From positions 248,001-312,000 of the forward strand of contig NZ_WBZD01000016.1 of the NCBI RefSeq assembly GCF_009720365.1: a stretch of 64,000 nucleotides of DNA. The letters run 5' to 3'. A program made the translations under genes and the position numbers. The notes beneath the pieces were generated by a model. The model was not told where the DNA came from and made no database searches. It was given only the letters and a program-made list of their open reading frames with translations. The first letter of the stretch is position 1. Every line of letters begins with the position of its first letter. The stretch is from Catellatospora paridis. GTDB lineage: Bacteria; Actinomycetota; Actinomycetes; Mycobacteriales; Micromonosporaceae. This document shows positions 45,577 to 54,890 of this stretch, piece after piece.

Positions 45577-46974
45577 GTGGCCGGCCCGATGACGACCACA
45601 CCCGCACTCGAGACGCGGCACCCGGTCGACTTCGAGCCCAGCTGGCTCGGGCAGCAGACGTACCTCAGCCGCCGGCGGCCCATGAAGATCGATGCGGCGG
45701 TGGTGCTGTCCGTGACGATCTGCCTACTGACCCTGATCCCATCGCGTCTGGTGTTGCCCGGGCTGACCGGGTTGGGTCGCCCCGCCATGGTGCTGGCGAT
45801 CATGACGGTGGCGTGGTGGATCCTCGTCAAGCTGAGCCCGCGGCTCGTCATGCGAGGGCGGCAGCCGATCCGCTGGATCGCACTGCTGCTGCTCGTCGAC
45901 ATGCTCGTCTCCTACGCGGTGGGTTACGGGCGTGGCCTGACCATGATGGAGGCGAACTCCGCGGACCGGTGGATGCTCCAGGCGGCGGCCATGTGCGGGC
46001 TGATGCTGCTGGCGTCGGACGGCATCTCCAACTGGGAGCGGCTGAAGGCCGTGCTGAAGGCCTTCGTCTGGTGTGCCGCGTTCATGGCTGTGGTCGGCGT
46101 CCTGCAGTCGTTCCTGGCCTTGGACATCACCACCTACTTCGTCATTCCCGGGCTCCGGGAGGGAGCGGAGGCCGCGGACATCGTCGCTCGCGGCGGTGGC
46201 ATCCGCGTCGCCAGCACCGCGACCCATTACATCGAATTCAGTGTGGTCATGGCGTTGGCGCTGCCGTTCGGCATCCATTTCGCCGCCTTCGCGCCGACGA
46301 GCAAGGCCCGCCAGACCTACTGGGCACTGGCCGGGCTCATCGCGATCGCCATCCCGCTGACCATCTCCCGAACCGGAATCATCTGCGCGGTGCTCGCGAT
46401 GCTGGTCGTCGCATCGGTCTGGACCTGGCGCCTGCGCTACAACCTGTTCGTCATCGCATTGGTGTTCGGCGCGGTCCTGGCCGGCACGAAGCCGAGTCTG
46501 GTGGGCACGCTGCTATGGATGTTCACCGGTGCGAGCGAGGATCCGAGCATCACCTCGCGGACCGACCGCTACCAGATGGTGCTCGATTTCTTCGTGCAGC
46601 GCCCGTGGTTCGGCCGGGGCACGGGCACGTGGGTGTGGCCCCAATACCAGTACCTCGACAACCAGTGGTTCGCGACCGCGCTCGAGAACGGCATCGTCGG
46701 CGTGGCCGCCCTGGCGAGCCTGCACATCTGCGCGATCGTCCTGGTCGCCGTAGCCTGGCGCCGATCGAAGACGGCCGCCGACCGGCACCTGGCGGCTGCC
46801 CTCATGTCGACGCAGATCACCGCCATCGCGGCGAGCGCCACGTTCGACTCGCTGAGCTTCACCACCTACGTCGTGCTGATCGCCATCCTGGTGGGCCTCT
46901 GCGGTGCCGTGTGGCGCCTCACCCATCCCGAGCGCCTCGTCCGCACGGCGAGCGTCTCCGTCGGCAAGATCTAG
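45577..46974 (+). CDS. Wzy-type polysaccharide polymerase/ligase
   Basis: A 465-residue integral membrane protein with about 11-12 hydrophobic segments, of the O-antigen ligase/polymerase (Wzy_C) family. The long periplasm-facing loop holds SRTGIICAVLAML and TDRYQMVLDFFVQRPWFGRGTG with WFATALENGIVGVAAL, the conserved R-x-x and D/N-x-x patterns of the family. It should polymerise flipped repeat units, with the flippase at 35976 and the Wzz-like protein at 49353. GTG 45577 or ATG 45589 may be the start; neither has a good ribosome site. Confidence 0.86.
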   Translation: MAGPMTTTPALETRHPVDFEPSWLGQQTYLSRRRPMKIDAAVVLSVTICLLTLIPSRLVLPGLTGLGRPAMVLAIMTVAWWILVKLSPRLVMRGRQPIRWIALLLLVDMLVSYAVGYGRGLTMMEANSADRWMLQAAAMCGLMLLASDGISNWERLKAVLKAFVWCAAFMAVVGVLQSFLALDITTYFVIPGLREGAEAADIVARGGGIRVASTATHYIEFSVVMALALPFGIHFAAFAPTSKARQTYWALAGLIAIAIPLTISRTGIICAVLAMLVVASVWTWRLRYNLFVIALVFGAVLAGTKPSLVGTLLWMFTGASEDPSITSRTDRYQMVLDFFVQRPWFGRGTGTWVWPQYQYLDNQWFATALENGIVGVAALASLHICAIVLVAVAWRRSKTAADRHLAAALMSTQITAIAASATFDSLSFTTYVVLIAILVGLCGAVWRLTHPERLVRTASVSVGKI

Positions 46975-47151
46975 TGATGGCGGTTCTGCGGGCGTGAGCC
47001 GCGACCGCGTCGCGGCGACGACCCGGCCGGGGCGGAGCCCGCACGGGGTGATCGGCCTACCTCACGGGTTCACGCGCCGTGGCGGCGATCCACCGGCCTG
47101 TCGGCCCGGCCGGATCACCGCCACGGATTACGGTCTGATCGCTTGTGCCGG

Positions 47152-48546
47152 TCAGATGACGATGCGGTAGACGTGGTAGGTGTACTCGTGCGGGAACGAG
47201 TCCCGGAACGAGTGATCGGACACGTCGATGGTGCGGTTCTCACCCACGACCTCTACCGACTTGCCCGAAACCTCCGGGGGAAGCTTGAACGTGCGCTGCC
47301 CGGTCGTGCCGTCGGTCATGGCGAAGATGTACGCGCTGCCGTTCTGGGCCTTGAGCATCGTGTCGAGGCCCGACCCGAAGTTCCACTTGTAGGACTGCGT
47401 GTTGATGACGCGGGCGAGGCTGTGGATGAACTTGTTGACCTGGCCCATCGCCTCGATCTGCGCGTGACCGCAGAAGCTGCTGCCCTTCGTCTGAGCCTCA
47501 CGCAGCACGCCACTGCTCTGACACGGGCCGGTGAACGACTGGTTGAACCACAACAGGCCGCGGGCCTCGTTGATGACCGAACTCATGGCCGCGGCTTTGA
47601 GCTGCTCGGGCGTGATGTACGACAGGTGCGCATGGCCGGACAGTCCATTGAAGTTCTCGATGAACATCCACCGGGGCTGCAGCCGTCCGTCGACGGCGTC
47701 GCGCACGGTGAGACCGTTGACGGCGCGGCCGTAGCTCGACGCGGTGCGGCAGGTGCGGGCCGGCACCGGATCGGCGTACAGCGTGCCGCGGTAGGGCTTC
47801 CAGTCGCAGAACGGGATCGTGTACCAGTACATGTCGAGCGACACGGCGTCGGCGAAGTCGTTGACGTAACGCTCCTGGTCGCGCCGGCCCATGTCGGAAC
47901 CGATCACGAGCTGGGTGTAGTTGGTGTAGAGGAACTTCTTGGTGCCCGCGTTGTCGCTCTTGATCTTCTGTAGCTTCCGGAAGCCCTCCGCCGGGCTGGC
48001 CGCGGTGCCGTCCACCTCGTCGTCCATGAAGATCCCCGGCCAGTTCCGCGAGGAGTCCTTGAACGTCGGGTTGAGCTTGTCGCCGATCCAGTACATGTCG
48101 TTGCGTTCGAAGAGTGCGAAGTTCGTGCCCTCGTGCATGCCGATGTAGAAGTTGATGCCGTGCTGCTTGTCCCATTGGGCCTCGGCGTCGGAGCTGATGC
48201 CGCTGAACCAGATCCCGACCGGGAAGAACGCGGGGTCCGTCCAGTCGGCCGCGTCGGGGAACTTCTTCCAGAAGGCAGGCCCGCCTTCCCACTCGATACG
48301 CGGCAGGTTCAGCGTCTTCTGCGTCGCCTTCTCCGTCGGCTTGGCCGCGGACGGGCTGGACGTCGGGCCTCCGGTCTCGTCGACCACCGCGACCGGTGAC
48401 TCGCTGGAGGCGGCGCTGGGGCCCTGCTCCTCCGCCGGGGAGGTGCAGGCCAGTAGGGACCCGGTCATCACCGCGAGGAGAGCTGTGGCGGTGCCGCCTG
48501 TCTTCGCCAATTTCGTACGGGCTCGGCTGGTGTCACGTCGCTTCAT
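47152..48546 (-). CDS. Lipoprotein with glycoside-hydrolase-like domain
   Basis: A 464-residue secreted lipoprotein: ATG 48546 follows AGGATCC, and a signal peptide ends in the lipobox LLAC near residue 33. A Ser/Pro/Thr-rich linker leads to a mostly alpha/beta domain (about 85-370) with WPGIFMDDEVDG near 180 and FLYTNYTQLVIGSD near 214, patterns expected of a TIM-barrel glycoside hydrolase, and a beta-rich C-terminal domain ending YTYHVYRIVI. I do not recognise a named family. Convergent with the Wzy gene, it may trim or depolymerise the exported polymer. Confidence 0.72.
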   Translation of the reverse strand: MKRRDTSRARTKLAKTGGTATALLAVMTGSLLACTSPAEEQGPSAASSESPVAVVDETGGPTSSPSAAKPTEKATQKTLNLPRIEWEGGPAFWKKFPDAADWTDPAFFPVGIWFSGISSDAEAQWDKQHGINFYIGMHEGTNFALFERNDMYWIGDKLNPTFKDSSRNWPGIFMDDEVDGTAASPAEGFRKLQKIKSDNAGTKKFLYTNYTQLVIGSDMGRRDQERYVNDFADAVSLDMYWYTIPFCDWKPYRGTLYADPVPARTCRTASSYGRAVNGLTVRDAVDGRLQPRWMFIENFNGLSGHAHLSYITPEQLKAAAMSSVINEARGLLWFNQSFTGPCQSSGVLREAQTKGSSFCGHAQIEAMGQVNKFIHSLARVINTQSYKWNFGSGLDTMLKAQNGSAYIFAMTDGTTGQRTFKLPPEVSGKSVEVVGENRTIDVSDHSFRDSFPHEYTYHVYRIVI

Positions 48547-49352
48547 CGGGATCCTGTGTGTCGGCGTCGGGATTCTGATCTCGGTGTCACAGGCGTGGCC
48601 GGCGAAAGCCGGCAGTATCGCAATGCTCGCAACATGGACTCGCCGCCTCTGCGCCACCGTTCCACGTTCCCCACGGTACTAGTGGTCCGAGGGTGCGACG
48701 TGCCGCCACTCACCTCGAATCAGCGCGTGCTCCGCTCGATTCACGCTGACACGGCCAGAGAATCCCCAGGTGGCGGCAGCCCGAGTCGGAAGTGCGCCAG
48801 TGTTGCCGAAACCCGGTGACGCTCATGCGATTCCACCGTCGGGGTAGTCCGATTGTCGACAGCGGCCTTCGTACTGATCGGCGCCACCGCGGGACGGCGG
48901 TCGCCCGGCGGCGCGGGGTGCGGAAACGCTGGACGACGGCCACGTGCGCCCCGGCGGCGTCATACGTTCGTCGGAGCGTCGTCGACCGTCGGCACCATCG
49001 CGTTCACGGATCGGTCCTCGCACGACGCTCGCCGTGGTGTGAGAATGCAGGTGGCACCGGCGGAGTCACCGCTCCGACGCGATGCCGGACGATTCGAGGC
49101 GTCAGCACCGACCCGTCGGTCCGGTAGACCGACAGGTCGCGCGGCTCGCTGCGAAGTGGCCCGAGCAAGTGACGCGATCTGGCCGAGCCCCGACGGGGAC
49201 TGCCGGGATGCGCGATGGTGAGGGCCGTCGTCGAGTCTGTATCCTGCCGGACGTTGACCTCCATCCGGACGTAGTCAACTTCAACAAGGCGGCCCTTCCG
49301 GTCTCGCGAGAACCTCTCGAGGGACGCGTCGCTCAAGCATGGGAGGAGGACG
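48547..49352. other. 806-nt intergenic region, nothing recognised
   Basis: A long, lower-GC spacer between the divergent lipoprotein and Wzz-like genes. Several small open frames on both strands have basic, low-complexity translations and no ribosome site, so none is called. It may contain a remnant gene, a regulatory RNA or just extended promoter regions. Only the GGGAGGAGG ribosome site at its right end (for the Wzz-like gene) is clear. Confidence 0.45.
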
Positions 49353-50225
49353 GTGGACCTCTGGGACATTACGAAGCTGCTGGCTCGCCGGTGGATGATC
49401 TTCGTGCCGTTGCTCGTGGTCTGCGGCGCCGTAGCCGCGCTGGCCACAGCCCGCGTAAACCCTTCCTACGTCGCCACCTCCTACGTGCAGCTCGTGCCGC
49501 CGACCATCGGGCAGGTGCAACCCGGTCAGGCCAACGCCTTCGACCGCAACCCGTGGGCCGGGCTCGGCCTGCAGGCCCTGGGCAATGCGTCGATCGTGAC
49601 CGTGACCGACGCCTCGGTCGCCAAAGAGCTGTACGACAACGGATACAGCGACTCCTACACGGTCCTCTTGAGCCCGAGCTCACCGCTCATCACCTTCGAG
49701 GTCGTCGGGGACAGCGCCGCGCAGGCCAACGGGACGACTGAGCAGCTGATCACCCGGTTCAGCAGGACCGTCAGCACCCTGCAGACGGCATACGGGGTGA
49801 AGCAGGCTGACATGATCACCAGCTACCGGCTGGACGTCGGGACCAACGTCAAGGAGTCCTCCTCGACGATCAAGCGTGCCGCGGTGGTGTTCGCCGGTGT
49901 CGGCTTCCTGCTCTCCATCGGCTTGACCATCGCGATCGACGCCCTGCTCCGCCGCCGTCAACGCCGTCGGGCGTCGGCTGCGGTCGTGCCCGCGATAACG
50001 CCGGTGATCGTGCCGCAGTGGGACATCGAGCCCGGCGCCGGCCAGCCCTCGGACGACGCGTCGGCGAAGGCCTCCGGCCCGGACGACGGCGAAGACGACG
50101 CGTCCCGTTGGGACGACGAGCCTCAGGAACTGCCGAAGACAGGGTCAGGCCAGGCTCCGGACGTGGAGCGCGACGCGGACGCCACGATCGTTCTGCCCGG
50201 ACTGTCGGACCGCGTACGCGGATAA
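49353..50225 (+). CDS. Wzz-like chain-length or polysaccharide co-polymerase protein
   Basis: A 290-residue protein with two membrane helices (about 13-35 and 170-192) around an extracytoplasmic domain, the layout of Wzz/YveK co-polymerases that set polymer length. The N-terminal LWDITKLLARRWMIFVPLLVV is typical. No tyrosine-kinase domain follows; instead there is a 95-residue acidic cytoplasmic tail (GPDDGEDDASRWDDE). GTG 49353 follows GGGAGGAGG, one of the best ribosome sites in the window. A terminator follows at 50237-50281. Confidence 0.83.
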   Translation: MDLWDITKLLARRWMIFVPLLVVCGAVAALATARVNPSYVATSYVQLVPPTIGQVQPGQANAFDRNPWAGLGLQALGNASIVTVTDASVAKELYDNGYSDSYTVLLSPSSPLITFEVVGDSAAQANGTTEQLITRFSRTVSTLQTAYGVKQADMITSYRLDVGTNVKESSSTIKRAAVVFAGVGFLLSIGLTIAIDALLRRRQRRRASAAVVPAITPVIVPQWDIEPGAGQPSDDASAKASGPDDGEDDASRWDDEPQELPKTGSGQAPDVERDADATIVLPGLSDRVRG

Positions 50226-50236
50226 CCGCCGAATGA

Positions 50237-50281
50237 CCGAATGACCGGACCCGCCCGCATCGGGCAGGTCCGGTCATTCGG
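50237..50281. terminator. Bidirectional intrinsic terminator
   Basis: A perfect 15-bp stem (50237-50251 with 50267-50281), with a further GCCC/GGGC helix inside the loop, between the convergent Wzz-like and GT2 genes. Confidence 0.85.
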
Positions 50282-50298
50282 CGTATGAAGGGTTGTGC

Positions 50299-51168
50299 TC
50301 AGTCGGTCCCGAGGCGGGAGCTGGCGTCCCGCTCCCAGCCGTTGCGCTGCCGAGGGGCCAGGCGTGACACGAGCCGCGCGGTCACCACCAGCCCGGAGTA
50401 GGCGGCGGCGTCGACCAGGCCGGTCGGGGAGCCGAAGGCGAGCTTGCGGATGTCCCGGGCGGTGTCCCCGGCGGTCTCGCGGGCTGCCGGCGCCGACGCG
50501 TGGAACTCCGACTTGCCCCGGTAGGTGCGCCGCAGGATCCGCATCAGGCTCGCCACGTCACCGGGGGTCGTCACCACGACCGACGGGCAGTTCACGATCT
50601 CGATCTCGTCCGGCTCGAAGATCTGGTCGATCCAGAGATCGTCGGCGACCAGATCGGGGAACTCCGTGAACCGCTCACGACCTCGGGCCGACACCGCGTA
50701 AACTCCCGCTCCCCATAGCGAACGGTGCAGCGCGGGTATCTGCGCACGTGCCCGGTAATAGCGGCGGACCAGGCCGTCCGCTGTCTGCTGCCGATAGCTC
50801 ACGGGCGGCCGCGCGGCGAGCGGACCGTCACCGGCCATGTCCGGGGCCAGCCGATCGACGAGGGCCAGGGCGGACGACAGCGGCAGCACCACGTCAGCGT
50901 CGAGGTAGATGCGCGGCAGGGCCGTGACAGCCCTCTCACCGGCCCGCAACGCGGCGGACTTCGAACCCTCGGCGAGCTCGATGACACGGACGCCCGGATA
51001 TCTTCTGGCGACGGCAGCGGTCGCGTCGGTGCACCCGTTCGCCACCACGACGCCCTCCAGCACCCCGCTGGCGAACGCTTCCGCCAGCGGGTCCAGGCAG
51101 GCCGCGAGCACAGCTTCCTCGTTGTGCGCCGGAACGACGACAGATCCGCGCGGGACGGAAAGGTTCAC
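50299..51168 (-). CDS. Glycosyltransferase family 2
   Basis: A 289-residue GT-A transferase. SVVVPAHNEEAVLAACLDPL at the N-terminus, VVANGCTDATAAVAR near 41 and RIYLDADVVLP near 84 (D-x-D metal site) define it, and LWGAGVYAVSARGRERF near 152 is a conserved acceptor-side segment. GTG 51168 follows GAGGAG at 6 nt. It is followed by a shared terminator and lies 60 nt downstream of the WecB/TagA/CpsF gene on the same strand. Donor sugar unknown. Confidence 0.85.
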   Translation of the reverse strand: MNLSVPRGSVVVPAHNEEAVLAACLDPLAEAFASGVLEGVVVANGCTDATAAVARRYPGVRVIELAEGSKSAALRAGERAVTALPRIYLDADVVLPLSSALALVDRLAPDMAGDGPLAARPPVSYRQQTADGLVRRYYRARAQIPALHRSLWGAGVYAVSARGRERFTEFPDLVADDLWIDQIFEPDEIEIVNCPSVVVTTPGDVASLMRILRRTYRGKSEFHASAPAARETAGDTARDIRKLAFGSPTGLVDAAAYSGLVVTARLVSRLAPRQRNGWERDASSRLGTD

Positions 51169-51228
51169 ATCAGCTCCTCGGGGCAGGGCAGCCGGACCGG
51201 TCACGGACGATCTGTCGCCGGCTGTCGA

Positions 51229-52002
51229 TCAAGGCAGATATGACTTCGTGCGCAATTTCCACCAGGCCGGCGGGCCCTGGACGAGATAGCGGCGAGCGAG
51301 TCGACGCGGCTCACGCAGCAGCCGATACGCCCACTCGGCGCCCATGGCGGCCACCCACTCGGGCGCCCGGCCCACGGTTCCGGCGAGGAAGTCGGCCGCA
51401 GCGCCGAAGGCGAGAATCACGCGTGCACCGGTCGCCGCGCCGTGCTGCGCGATCCAACGCTCCTGGCGCGGCTTGCCCAGCCCCACCACGAGGATCTCGG
51501 GCCCGGCTACGCGGATCTCGTCGGCGAGGGCGGCACTGGCACCCAGGTCGTCGACGATGTCACGACTCGGCGACCACTGCCCGACCACTTTCAGCGTCGG
51601 GTGCTGGTCGGCCAGCGCGAGGCTCAGCCTCTCGTGCATCGCCGGCATCCCGCCGAGGAATCCGACCGTGGCACCGACGCGTTCGGCGAACTCGACGACG
51701 CGAGGCAGAATGTCCGATCCCGACAGCTTCGCCTCGGCGCGCCCCGAGAGCCGGCTGGCTCTGCGTACCAGGGGCACGCCGTCGAGCAGGACCAGCCATT
51801 CGACCTCCGACGCTGATCGGTCCAGGTCCCGGGGGGCCGAGAAGTGGTGGATGTGGTCGATGTTGGCCGAAGCGATCGCGAGCGGTCGCGGAAGGTCCGC
51901 CGCGACAGCGCGGCTCACGGCGGCCATGAGCTCGTCGGTATTGAGCAGGTCGACGGTGGTGCCACCGAGCACGACCCGCTCTCGGCGTGCGGATTCGGTC
52001 AT
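51229..52002 (-). CDS. WecB/TagA/CpsF family glycosyltransferase
   Basis: A 257-residue GT26 enzyme, which adds N-acetylmannosamine-type sugars to lipid-linked GlcNAc in capsule, teichoic acid and exopolysaccharide pathways. VGLGKPRQERWIAQHG near residue 178 is the family signature, and AFGAAADFLAGTVGRAPEW with the C-terminal EWAYRLLREPRRLARRYL are typical. ATG 52002 has GAGG 6 nt upstream; another ATG two codons earlier has none. It probably adds the second sugar after the initiating transferase encoded at 52170. Confidence 0.9.
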   Translation of the reverse strand: MTESARRERVVLGGTTVDLLNTDELMAAVSRAVAADLPRPLAIASANIDHIHHFSAPRDLDRSASEVEWLVLLDGVPLVRRASRLSGRAEAKLSGSDILPRVVEFAERVGATVGFLGGMPAMHERLSLALADQHPTLKVVGQWSPSRDIVDDLGASAALADEIRVAGPEILVVGLGKPRQERWIAQHGAATGARVILAFGAAADFLAGTVGRAPEWVAAMGAEWAYRLLREPRRLARRYLVQGPPAWWKLRTKSYLP

Positions 52003-52169
52003 TGTCATCCTCAGGAAGTCGGCGTCGGGAACCACGTGTTCATGTGGCACGCGGTCAGCGATCGCCTGCGGCTACAACCTAGTCACGGCGGCGGTGAGCG
52101 CTCGCCTAATGTCGGTCTTGTGACAGACACCGGGCTGTGCTTCACCGCCGCCGCGAAATTACTCGTCGC

Positions 52170-53717
52170 TCAGTACGCACCGGTTCCCTTGAGCACCGCA
52201 CGGGCGGTACGCGCCAGGATCAGCAGGTCCATCCACAACGACCAGTTCTCGACGTAGTGGACGTCCAGTCGCACCGCCTCCGCCCACGGCAGGTCGGATC
52301 TGCCCGACACCTGCCACAGACCAGTCAGGCCCGGCTTGACCAGCAACCGGCGGCGCATCTCGAAGCCGTACTCGGCGACCTCGGTCGGTAGCGGGGGCCG
52401 CGGGCCGACCAGCGACATGTCGCCCTTGAGCACGTTGCACAGCTGCGGCAGTTCGTCCAGCGAGTACTTGCGCAGCCACCGGCCGATCGGCGTGACCCGG
52501 GGATCCGCGCGAATCTTGAAGAGCGAGCCGTCATGTTCGTTGAGCGTGCGCAGCTTCTGCAGCTGACTCTCCGCATCGCTGTACATGGTGCGGAACTTGT
52601 AGATCCGGAACGGGGCACCGTTGCGACCGACCCGGGTCTGCCGGAAGATCACTGGGCCGCGCCGGCCCGGCGTAATCTTGATCAGCAGGCCGATCAGCAG
52701 GAAGAAGGGCATCAGCAGCAGCGTTCCGGCCAGGCCACCGACGAAGTCGACCGCGTCCTTGAGCATCCGGCTGCCGCCCTTGAGCCGGGCGTGCTCGACG
52801 TGCAGCAGCGGCAGGCCGACCACCGGCCGGATGGTCGTCCGGTCGCCGGTGACGTCGACCAGGGCGCTTGCCAGGATCAGATCGATCTCGTCGCGCTCCA
52901 GCTTCCACGCCAGCCGCCGGACCGCGTTGCTGCCGAATTCGGGGCACGGCAGGACGATCACCGTATCGCTACCGGATGCGGCGACCGCGTGCGCCACCTC
53001 GTCGACGTCGAGCGTGCCGTACACCCGGGGGTGGCGCTGCCCGCGACCGAGCATCGCACCGGCCAGCTTGGCTTCAGAGGGCAGGCAGACGCCGGCGACC
53101 TCCATGCCGTGATAGCGCTCGCGACGCAGCTGCGCCGTCAGCTCCCAGACCGCCTGCTCATGACCGGCCACGATGACCCGGCGCAGCAGCCGGCCGCTGG
53201 CCCAGCGCGCGTGCAGGCCGCGACGGAGCAGATACCTGCAGGACAGCGACAGCAGCACCACCATCGGGATGGCGATCAGCGGGTAGGCCCGGGAGATGTT
53301 CAGGTTCAGCATGTACGACGCGAACGCGATTATCGTGGAGATCCACATCGCCGCGCGTAGCACACGCAGGTATTCCTCATTGCCGATGAACATGTACCTC
53401 GCGTCATAGGCACGCGTCACCAGCAGCGCCGTCAGCCATCCCAGCGGGAACAGCACCGCGATGGCCAGATGGATCCGGTTCCAAGGACTGTTCCAGGTTT
53501 GACCGAATCGAACATAGACCGCGAATACCGCGGCAAAGGCGGCGACGGCGATGTCGCACAGCACGGCGAGCCGGACGTACCCGGTCTCCCAGTTCACCCG
53601 TGCGAACCCGGCCTGGTTTCCCGAGGGAATCCTGGGCAGGACGACGGTGATGCCCTCCTCGGCGTCTTGGTACGCGTGGGTGTTGCTTGCTCGCATGTCG
53701 GTCTGGGTGATGCTCAC
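52170..53717 (-). CDS. Initiating polyprenyl-phosphate sugar-1-phosphate transferase (WbaP/CpsE-like)
   Basis: A 515-residue phosphoglycosyltransferase that starts repeat-unit synthesis on undecaprenyl phosphate. About five hydrophobic segments (45-165) precede a CoA-binding-like Rossmann region (about 180-310), then a re-entrant helix and the bacterial sugar transferase domain with FRQTRVGRNGAPFRIYKFRTM near 363, KYSLDELPQLCNVLKGDMSLVGPRP near 420 and GLTGLWQVSGRSDL. GTG 53717 is used. Its leader carries a run of eight C on the plus strand (53726-53733) and an imperfect palindrome at 53737-53759. Confidence 0.93.
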   Translation of the reverse strand: MSITQTDMRASNTHAYQDAEEGITVVLPRIPSGNQAGFARVNWETGYVRLAVLCDIAVAAFAAVFAVYVRFGQTWNSPWNRIHLAIAVLFPLGWLTALLVTRAYDARYMFIGNEEYLRVLRAAMWISTIIAFASYMLNLNISRAYPLIAIPMVVLLSLSCRYLLRRGLHARWASGRLLRRVIVAGHEQAVWELTAQLRRERYHGMEVAGVCLPSEAKLAGAMLGRGQRHPRVYGTLDVDEVAHAVAASGSDTVIVLPCPEFGSNAVRRLAWKLERDEIDLILASALVDVTGDRTTIRPVVGLPLLHVEHARLKGGSRMLKDAVDFVGGLAGTLLLMPFFLLIGLLIKITPGRRGPVIFRQTRVGRNGAPFRIYKFRTMYSDAESQLQKLRTLNEHDGSLFKIRADPRVTPIGRWLRKYSLDELPQLCNVLKGDMSLVGPRPPLPTEVAEYGFEMRRRLLVKPGLTGLWQVSGRSDLPWAEAVRLDVHYVENWSLWMDLLILARTARAVLKGTGAY

Positions 53718-53958
53718 ACTCGAATCCCCCCCCGCACCGGACCGTTATGCATCGTCCGGGCGTGTCCGCTTCAGGGCTGCACGACCGCGCCGAGTCTATG
53801 GTTGGGCAGGGCATTACCGGGGTCAGCTACCTGACATTCCGCAATGGACCGACTACACAGCCATTTCGGGCCTGGCTATACGGCTGATCTTTTCTCCTGC
53901 ATCCGGGCAGAACATGCCAATGATCTATTTCGGACATGTTAAGTGCGACGGATACGAA

Positions 53959-53995
53959 GACGGTGCCGGGGGCAGCCTGCACCCCCGGCACCGTC
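53959..53995. terminator. Intrinsic terminator after rmlD
   Basis: A perfect 14-bp stem (53959-53972 with 53982-53995) and 9-nt loop, 13 nt past the rmlD stop on the minus strand. Confidence 0.8.
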
Positions 53996-54008
53996 ACGCG
54001 TCGACCCG

Positions 54009-54890
54009 CTAGACCGCCACCCGCCCGACCCCGGCGGCGAGCGCCTGGCGCAACTGCGTGTGCCAATCGGGCTGCACCGGCACGCCCGCGGCCGCCCACA
54101 TGTCGTGCGCGAGCACGCTGCGCACAGGTCGCACGGCGGGCCGCGGGAACTGTGCGGACGTGACCGGGGAGATACGGTCGGGATCAAGGCCGGCTGCGGC
54201 GAAGATCGCCCGGGCAAAGCCGTACCACGTCGTCTCCCCTGCGGCCGTGCCGTGATAGATGCCCGCCGCCGCCCGCCCGGCCACCGCCGCCGCCGCCAGG
54301 TCGACCAGCTGGCGGGCCAGCTCGACGGTCCAGGTCGGTTGGCCGTGCTGATCGTCGACGACGGTCAGGCTCGGCCGATTCTGTGCCAAGGACAGCATGG
54401 TGGACACGAAGTTTCGCCCGTGTGCACCGTAGAGCCAGGCGGTGCGCACGACGTAGCCGGTGTCCGGCAGGAGCTCCCGGGTGGCCAGCTCCCCCACCAG
54501 CTTGCTGCGGCCATAGGCGTTGACCGGCCCGGTGGCCGCGTCGGCCGGCCACGCGCGCGCCGGTCCGGAACCGGACAGCACGTAGTCGGTCGAGATCTGG
54601 ATCAAGCGGGTGCCGCGATCCGCGCAGGCCTGCGCGAGCACCGCCACCGCAGTGCCGTTGACCGCGGTGGCGGCGGCTTCGTCGGCCTCGGCCCCGTCCA
54701 CGTCCGTCCAGGCGGCAGCATTCACGACCACGTCTGCCCCGGCCACCGCGGCGCGCACCGCGGTGGGCTCGCGCAGGTCGAGCTCATCCCGGCGCAGGCC
54801 GACGACGTCGAACCCGGGCGCGTCCCGCAGCGCCGCGACGAGATCCCGGCCCAGCATGCCCCCGGCGCCGGTGACGAGCGCGCGGATCAA
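54009..54890 (-). CDS. rmlD: dTDP-4-dehydrorhamnose reductase
   Basis: RmlD reduces dTDP-4-keto-rhamnose to dTDP-L-rhamnose with NAD(P)H, the last step of the pathway. The 293-residue protein has ALVTGAGGMLGRDLV at the N-terminus (cofactor loop), VVNAAAWTDVDGAE, ISTDYVLSG, and YGRSKLVGE with the catalytic Tyr and Lys. TTG 54890 overlaps the rmlB stop (TTGA), so the longer frame reaching 55460 is a shadow of rmlB and is rejected. A terminator follows. Confidence 0.94.
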   Translation of the reverse strand: MIRALVTGAGGMLGRDLVAALRDAPGFDVVGLRRDELDLREPTAVRAAVAGADVVVNAAAWTDVDGAEADEAAATAVNGTAVAVLAQACADRGTRLIQISTDYVLSGSGPARAWPADAATGPVNAYGRSKLVGELATRELLPDTGYVVRTAWLYGAHGRNFVSTMLSLAQNRPSLTVVDDQHGQPTWTVELARQLVDLAAAAVAGRAAAGIYHGTAAGETTWYGFARAIFAAAGLDPDRISPVTSAQFPRPAVRPVRSVLAHDMWAAAGVPVQPDWHTQLRQALAAGVGRVAV

